This document shows positions 56,109-64,000 of a stretch of DNA of 64,000 bases, one piece after another (within the stretch, counting starts at the first letter, position 1; the number at the start of each line of letters is the position of its first letter). The DNA comes from Ecdyonurus torrentis (taxonomy: Eukaryota > Arthropoda > Insecta > Ephemeroptera > Heptageniidae): contig OX439132.1 in assembly GCA_949318235.1 (NCBI GenBank), positions 29,754,243-29,818,242 on the forward strand. Direction: 5' to 3'. Under the pieces are notes generated by a model. It was not told the DNA's origin and did not search any database. It worked only from the letters and a program-made list of their open reading frames with translations. A program made the translations under genes and the position numbers.

Positions 56109-59100
56109 CTGCACACATCAAGGACAACTCGTTAGTTATTGAATTTAACACACAAACATTACGATTATCTTAGAACATTGCACTCCAAATTTGCTCCTGA
56201 CACATTAAATTTAGTTTTAATATAAAGCAGCACTAAAGAAAAACAGTAACTTATTTTCGACAATAAAAAAAAAAAAAAAAAAAAAAAAAAATCAAATCAA
56301 ATTTGAAACTTTTTAGAACCACGCAAATTTCCGCAAATTTAGAGAGAAACATGAACAACAAAACTTAAAACTTAATCTTATACAGTAGCACTGATATATA
56401 ATAAAATAACAATAACGTTTATATTAATATGCAGATTAAAATTATAAATTTAAAATCTATGGAAAAACCAAGTGATTGCAACCATTCAATTTTTTTGTTA
56501 CGCGTAATTCTTCCGCATTTTGCTATGATCCGTGTAAAGAGAAACAAGAAACTGAAACGTACTGAAAAAAATAAACCTTCTAAAAAGTAGAAATATACAT
56601 ATTACGAGTATATATTTAACAACATGTATGAATGATTAACATACGTTTATTAAAATGTCATACATTGTTAAACTATAGTGGTTATACAGTATGTAACGTC
56701 TAGCACCTGATGTATAAACATCAAAAAGAGGTGTGTCTCCCGCAGTCATCAAGTATATAATAATATAAAATTTTAATTACAATGTTGCATATTATAATAA
56801 CAAAACAACGCCCTAGCATAATAACAACATACAAAAACATCTTTAGCCCTCAAAACATGTTACTATTATAAATCATATATTTAAAAAAAAAAATCACTGC
56901 ATATTTAATTAAAAATAACAATGACGTCATATCATTGGTACCCTTGGTACCTCGCCTTATGAGTACCAACTGTAGCGTGACGTATTGAAACTCGCAGCTA
57001 AATATATTATTATATTATACTTTTATTATTATATATATAACAAAAGCAACAATAAAATATCGCATTAAACTTCTTTGTACCGACATCTCTGAAATTATTT
57101 ATCACATCCGGAACTTTTATAAATTTAAATCGTATAATAGTCATTCGATATTAAAATGAGTTCAGTGTGACATTTTTTTTTTTTAAAGTCGTAACGTGAT
57201 CTGTGTGTGTACAATAAAATATATCTATTATGTATAAAGGTAATGTATGTGTATCATGCAATCTAACTGAATAAAATAAAACTACTATTTGTAACGGTAA
57301 ACATGTTCCTGTACAAAATATATAATACATAATATTATTGTTAAGTATAATAAAGTTAACTTTAACTAGTATTGTAAATCATGCTTTTCCTCTAGAAAAT
57401 AATAATATGGAGTTTTTTTTTTCATTATTATTTTTTAATGATTATTAAAGGAAAAAAAAATGTAATATGAAGGTTTGCGGTAAAAAAAAAAAAAATTTAC
57501 TGGATACGAGAGATCTAATTCTGTAAAAACAATAAAAATGGATGCACCTAGTCAATTTACCCAATTCTCTCCCCTTCTCAACTTTTTTATTAAATTACTC
57601 CCAATCTCACGGGAGTTACATCTAGATAATGCAATGAGTACTAAAAAGTTTAATTATCATTCTGAAATAATAATGAGAGTTTAAAACTTACATCACTATA
57701 TAATGATAACATAAATAATTCATCGCGAGTAAACATATTTTTTTTACGAGTATAAAGTTTTGTTTATACGAGGGTGCAAATAATGCGGGCATGGCGAGTA
57801 TGTAGTTTGCAATGTCCGAGACATAATATAATACGATCATATCATCAGCTGGAGAAAGTGCGGAGAAAGCGAAGTTGGCATGGCATGGTGGCCGCAAGGG
57901 GCGCCAAATTGATCACATCACAGAACATAAGAAGCATACATACATAGATTATTTAACTGCATGGTGTGGTAAACCACATAACCAGCAAGAGAAATTAGTT
58001 CACTACAGCCATATTGTTCACTTATTCAGCTTTACTGTAATTGAACAATACAAAATAATTCATAAGGCACTATTTATATACCCGCTGCGTTAAATATTTT
58101 GTTCTTAATTTTCTACGTCTATTACCATTCACACCAAAGTCAACGCCATAAGTGAGTACTAAATAACATGGACCAGTATAGGAAAATGTTATACATTTTG
58201 CCAGCTTAAAAATACTTAGCAATTTTTGTGAGGAAATTGATGCTATTAACAAGTTGAATAACGCTTTCAAGTATGCGAGAAAAATAATAATGGATAATGA
58301 CCAAAAAATTACTTACTTTCCGAAGATAATAGCGAAATCCTACGTTTGTCCTATGCTAAGCAATGCTATTCATTGCTCAAATATGGAATCGAAGCGCATT
58401 TATTATGACGTCATGCGCACACACTTTATATGATCATCTACGTGACGATTGAGTGTTTAAATTTTCCTAAACTGTTTGTTTTTCTTTACAGCTATGTATA
58501 AGACTAGACTCTGTATTGAAGGCCCAATTAATAAAATTTGCTATATAGTATGACACATTCAGTAACAAATATAAATTGAAGAGGAAAAAATTCTTTATTT
58601 TAAATTATATAATGAAACACAAAATGTCAGGCTCATCATAATAAGAAGATGAGGAAAATGCCGCAATATTTACATTATTAAACAAAACAAAACATTCAAC
58701 TTTCAAAGTTCTATAATATATTTATGTATAACCTTTAAAGTATAAAGAAAACCGTAAAATATTTTCTTGAAACAATGCAATTTCTAAATATAATAAAGAT
58801 TTAAATCTTTAAAAGATAATTGTTTTCATTTAATATATTTATTAAACGTGATTGTATAAAAAGTGTATCCCCTGAAGCAAAAATAATATTTAGAAAAACT
58901 TTCAAGACAACATTTTGTGGTTCCACGTGACTGTAAGCGACCCCCTCCCCTATACCCTTAAGGCGAACATCAAAAGTTAAAGAAAAAAAAAAAAAGTCCA
59001 TCAAGAGAGGACGAGATCGTGGGCACCAAAACATTCAGAGTGTAACCTCAAGAGGAAATAACTCGAATTTATATGCAAATTTTTTAATTATGTTGTATTA

Positions 59101-62100
59101 AAATCAATGATTCAGCGCCTACGTTCAATTTCATATATTGAAAGCAGCTTTTTTTCTTTTTTTATACTTGTCAGCAATTAAAAAGCAACTGTATAGAAAA
59201 AAAAATCAGATATAAATATTAAAAACTATGCAATATATAGATATCATTAAGGTTCTTGAATACTTGCTACCTAAGAAGAAATTTTTATTGTATACATTTA
59301 ACAACATTGCAAAAAAACAGATACTTGAATTAACATCACCCTGCAATAAAAAAAAAAAAAAAAAAAAAAAAGAAAAAGAAAAAAGTGATGTTGGATTTTG
59401 CTGATGTAATGCTGGAAAGCTTCTTAAATGCGTCAATTTTTGGTCAATTTTTGTTACTAAAAAGCTTAAAACATACATTAATGTAATATAATGACTATAG
59501 ACGAGTCATTTCAATTACTCCAATTATTCTAACTGCAGTAGTTGTTTTTTTTTCTTCACAAATTGCTTAAAGGATGATCCCGCAACGCTATAAAGGATAC
59601 AAGAAATTATTGCTGTTTTCTCGCGTGCATGCTGATTGGTTACACATCACCACCGATAAGAAGCATTGTAAATCATACGTAATTTTTAATTGTTGATATA
59701 TATTTTACTTCACAGATCGATGTCCCCCTGGGCAAGACGTTGCATATAAGATGCACCAATATTATATAGCCTATAGTTGATGACTGAACGTATCCGCTAA
59801 TTAAATAAATTAAAGCGTGGGATGAGGGCGGTCTTCCACCCACTCTCCTGTCATGTTTTAATTGTTTAATGACGCGCTAAGCTTACCCGCGGCTATGGCC
59901 CAATTACACATCACCGCGATTTCGCAACATTATATCGCGAGAATATATTATTATGTAAATTATTTGCCACCTTATACTTAACAAATTAGCGAACTTTTGT
60001 ATACATAAATATATCAGCATTGAATATTAATATTATTGAATCTTAATTATATATATTATTAAGCTTTACAATTTACGCAGAGTATGTCACACGTGTTAGA
60101 AACATGATTACACACGTGCACTTTCAAATGAAAATCAGAATATTGAATTACCGTAAATGTTAATATTACAACATAAATTTTTTTATAATACCTATAACTT
60201 ACAGCTGTTTATATCATTATAATTAATCGCAATAAAAATGCATCATAATAATAAATATTAAAGTACCCTGTATAATGATAATACAATGTAAAAAAAAATC
60301 TATAACAGAAAAATAATTATAATTATAATGAACATTTTACTATAGATATATAATTAACACGAAACGTATTCTTTATCTATTTACCATAAAAAAAGTTGAT
60401 TTTCTTTTATTGCAATGTTAAAACAATAGCATCAGCTAACAGTATATTATAATATTTCTACATGTAACAGTATATTCAAATAATAAACAAAGTTTATTGT
60501 TTTAACATTCCAATTACGTAAATGATTAATATAGTTATATGCAGATAATAAATAGAACAAACATAAAGCTGTAAGCAATTGAGTTTATCTATGATAAGGT
60601 GACGTAAACAATAGAAAAAACACAACTGACATGATAAACTTTATTTAGATCATACAAATAAAAAAACAATGTATAAAATCATATTTAGATTTGATTTTTA
60701 TTATTATACAAAGATTAGAAATGATTATATTTTTAGTTGAAAAATGAGCTTAACGATTAAAAAATAGTAGTTTATAACAGCGGGAACTTTTATCCTGCTG
60801 TATATCCTGGACTGGGCTATATCGCTTACTCTTTTTATAACTTGACGATTATATATATAAAAAAAAAAAAAAAAAAAATCCAAAGATAAATAAATGGTAA
60901 CAAAAAATTTGCTGGGGAAAGCCAAATATAAATAAACACATACAAACAAATTATAAATATAATATCAACTCTCTTTATATTCTTTTTTTTTTTAAGGGAG
61001 TATAGGGAACCGACGTCGGCCGTTACATACTCAAAATTTTCTCGTCAAATAATTCTGAAATTTTGTACAATGATACTTCAACTTGAGACAATTTCAAATA
61101 TATAAAAATTTTGGGGGGTCACCGTGCAAATTAATTTTATGTGATTTTTTGAAATTTTAAGCCCATAAGGCTCAATGTTAGTTTCAATTATTTTTTTTTT
61201 CTCTTTTTCGGGACGGTCAAACCTCTCTTGAAATTTTTATCACGGCTAGGTGTGACCCTTAGTTACACAATGATACCAAGTTTAGACCCAAAACAGTTCT
61301 AGTTTTAGAGATATAAGGTCGGTACCTTACTCCCTTATTATACTTTTTGTAATTTTTTACCACCCAAACTATAAACCGTATGCAGTCCGTATAATTTTTG
61401 TTTACAGTGCACAGTGGTATTCTAAATTCATAACTTAGTTTCATAGAATTTCTTCATTAAGTATATTATGAAAAACATAATCAACAAACGTCATAAAAGT
61501 AATTTTAAATTAAAAAATAAAATTGCTTAAAAGCGACAAACCTCCTGACAATTATTAATTGCCTCTGCGCAAGAAAATTTGGAGGTCATTATCAGATAGA
61601 CTTAATAATATATATTTTTTAGTAATCATATATTTTTAGGGTTGAAAACTGTATATTTTATCTCTACTACTCACGATGTCCTTATAATAAAATACAATAA
61701 CCTATTTCCATTATTAATACTTATTATTATCATAAGGTGACATTGGTATATAAGAACCTTGACCAAATAATAATGAATTATACGACTGTAAAATCAAGAT
61801 GCACCAGTTGTTTGTAATAGCAATAAGGTCGAGATCAATAAAATAAAACAGTAAGCAGATGCTATATTGCAAAGACTGACTTTTATTTTTAGATATATAG
61901 ACAAGAAAAATATTGATGGCGCAGACGATTTTTTTTCCGTGTCGAGATTCCTCTTTTGTTGAAGAAGACAAAAGGTCGGTGGCCCTCACGCACCGATGAC
62001 TTCTGTACCGGCGTGCATCACCACCGTGCAGCCAGCAGAGCACTCCTCGCGACGTGATTTGATGCCCGCGTGAGTTTAATTTGACGTCTCGTTAATTTGT

Positions 62101-64000
62101 GCAGCAATTAAGATCAGTGGCGCGAGCAACGACGCCTCTCCTTCTGTCCTTCAACTATACCGAGGCTGTATATAATACACCGGGGATGTTCTTCACTCGT
62201 TTCAATTTAATTTCCTTCATTCTTCTTCTTATTTTTTAAATATCAAATCTGCATGGATTAACCTTGCATGAAGTCAGTTTGCTGGGCAAAGCTATTATTT
62301 ACTTTTAATTAAATACAAGATGTCTTGAAAATGGCTAATTATCTTATCATATAGGTGGAACAAGGGGAAAAGTTTAAGACATTCAATAAAAAAAATGATT
62401 CCATTTAAATAGAGTAAAAATATAATAAACAAACTGTAAAATAAGGAAAAGATACACTGTATTAAACCCTCACTGGTGACCGCAATTTTTAAGTTCATTA
62501 AGAACTTAAAATGACGAAGACATAAAAAATACACAAAAAGCTCCAGGGAGGACCATGGTATAAAAAAAAGTTTAAAATTATTTAATTGATTAATGAAGAG
62601 TGATGTGAAGTGAGGGCATTGTGATGATCAATATGAAGCGGCAGCCTGTGAGCACATATACCGGCCATGGTACACACAAACCAGCTGATCACAGAAGTTC
62701 GATCAATACTTCGGCGTTGGTACCGCACGCTCTGCTCCTCTGCTTGCTTGCTAGCTTTGCTTCCCTTGCTTAGTTTTTGCCTGGTACCGACAATCACAGT
62801 CACATCTATAATAATATATGCCTTAAATATCTACAATTTCAATTAAACTGACTGAAAGAGAAGACATACGGAAAAAAAAAAAAAATGGTATCACGCAAAT
62901 ATGTCGTTAAAAAATAGTTTTTCTAACAAAATTAAACTCTTTTTTAACTTCAATAGTTTTATTTTGTTTAGTGATTTTTTTATATTCTATTATTTGCATC
63001 GTGACGATTCTCACACTTTACTTCTTTCGTTCTGTTTCTCATACAATTCTAATCATATTTTTCACTTAGCAGTTATAAAAGTAATTTCAGATTAATTTTT
63101 CTTAACGTTATAATATAGTTTCTCACATAATTATGCATTGCGGCTAAAACTATAAACATTTTATCATTTCTTTTTTTTTTTTCTCGTTCTCTTCAGATAC
63201 TCTACTGCATAGAGTGCAACAATTTGGCTGCTTACCAAAATCAATTTTAATGTAGCACACTTTTGTGACACGGTCAATCACATTATCATATGCTTCACAC
63301 TTACACATTTTTTTTATTGGGCAAATTCTTATACAAAAAGTTTAATTGAATCACGAAATCTCTAAATTTTTATCCTTCAAGCTCATCATTGTTTCACTTT
63401 AATCACTTTATCTAGGTGAATCTACTTTACAGAGTGTTTATATGGAATATCACTTTTGAATTCATTATAAAATTTTAACTTGGCTACAATAGCTCAGAAA
63501 AAATAAACAATACGTGCAGTTTTCCATAAATTGTCAGTATGCCTCTTCTCTTGAACTAAAATTGCTACATGGGAAATCTGTGAAATATTTTTCGTAATTT
63601 TATTTTATGTTTAGAATAACTCACAACTATATTGCAGTTAAATTTTTCGTAAATAAGTAAAATAAATTCTTAGAAGAAGAAGAAGAAGAAGAAAAAAAAA
63701 AAAAAAAAACGTTCTGAAATGCACAAAATGAAATTAGAGAAGCGTCTGCGCTATCCACGTCACCTGTAAACTGTAATAATGGTCCCTCAATGAGCCCGAT
63801 TAATGTAGATCCGTTAAGTTCCAGATTGTTTGTATTGTAATACATAAAAAACAAACAATAAAGTAGCGACTCCATAATAAAACAAAATAATAAGACAGCG
63901 CATAGACTATATAAGATAATATAGAAAAAAACAGTTGCAACTTGTCACTTTATACAGTATATTTATTTAAAACGTCTTCTTGTTTACGTTGCTTATGAAC
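56109..64000. other. AT-rich sequence, presumed 5' part of coiled-coil gene or intergenic
   Basis: No exon could be proven. Weak candidates are a non-coding exon ending at donor GGAAA|GTAAGT (58317) with a CRE-type TGACGTCA at 58406-58413 and a TATAAAG upstream, and a short ATG exon at 61994-62018. A MITE-like element lies at 60993-61337. Confidence 0.45.
60993..61337. mobile_element. MITE-like element with TAAGGGAGTA ends
   Basis: 345 bp with imperfect inverted ends TAAGGGAGTATAGGGAACCG and the complement of TAAGGGAGTAAGGTACCGAC. No coding capacity; target duplication unclear. Confidence 0.6.

Noticed and set aside
57870..57900. Minus-strand GCGGCCACCATGCC, a near-perfect start context
   Set aside because: Both ATGs there run into stops within 15 codons with no donor in between.
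62582..62803. 73-codon minus-strand frame with moderate composition
   Set aside because: No family match and no convincing splice sites; left unannotated.
63690..63780. Possible exon after acceptor TTTACAG (minus strand, GDVDSADASL)
   Set aside because: Short, AT-rich, no donor and no family match.

Overview
The window is nuclear DNA of an AT-rich invertebrate animal, most likely an arthropod and perhaps a crustacean. The evidence is spliced genes with GT-AG introns, animal-type proteins, dense simple repeats, many small inverted-repeat (MITE-like) elements, and TCAGT-type initiators of the kind arthropods use. There is no bacterial or organellar gene organisation. The species assignment is an inference.

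Layout. (1) 1605-3756, plus strand: LSM5, a complete 93-residue Sm-like protein in three exons. (2) 7290-28115, minus strand, converging on LSM5: a complete SLC4-family Cl-/HCO3- anion exchanger of the AE2/AE3 type, about 1303 residues in 24 coding exons. All exon phases agree. A probable non-coding first exon lies at 31125-31223, and a second candidate start, an alternative coding first exon in phase, lies in a GC-rich island at 21985-22080. (3) 36018-46238: a 10.2-kb non-coding palindromic mobile element with near-identical 1.3-kb terminal inverted repeats. Its interior is built from about 130-bp tandem repeats, arrays of a self-complementary GGTGCGCACC-centred motif, AGTATAC-rich arrays, a nested MITE with a perfect 7-bp target duplication, and a short gene-like fragment at its centre. 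(4) 51515-56108, minus strand: the 3' six coding exons (384 residues) of a coiled-coil protein with a small cysteine cluster and an acidic/serine-rich tail, which I do not recognise. Its 5' end is not established. (5) 56109-64000: AT-rich sequence with a few weak exon or promoter candidates.

The three genes show no functional link. LSM5 belongs to RNA decay and splicing complexes, the SLC4 protein to pH and chloride regulation at the plasma membrane, and the coiled-coil protein probably to scaffolding. The unusual part of the window is the giant fold-back element, together with the alternative promoter structure of the SLC4 gene.
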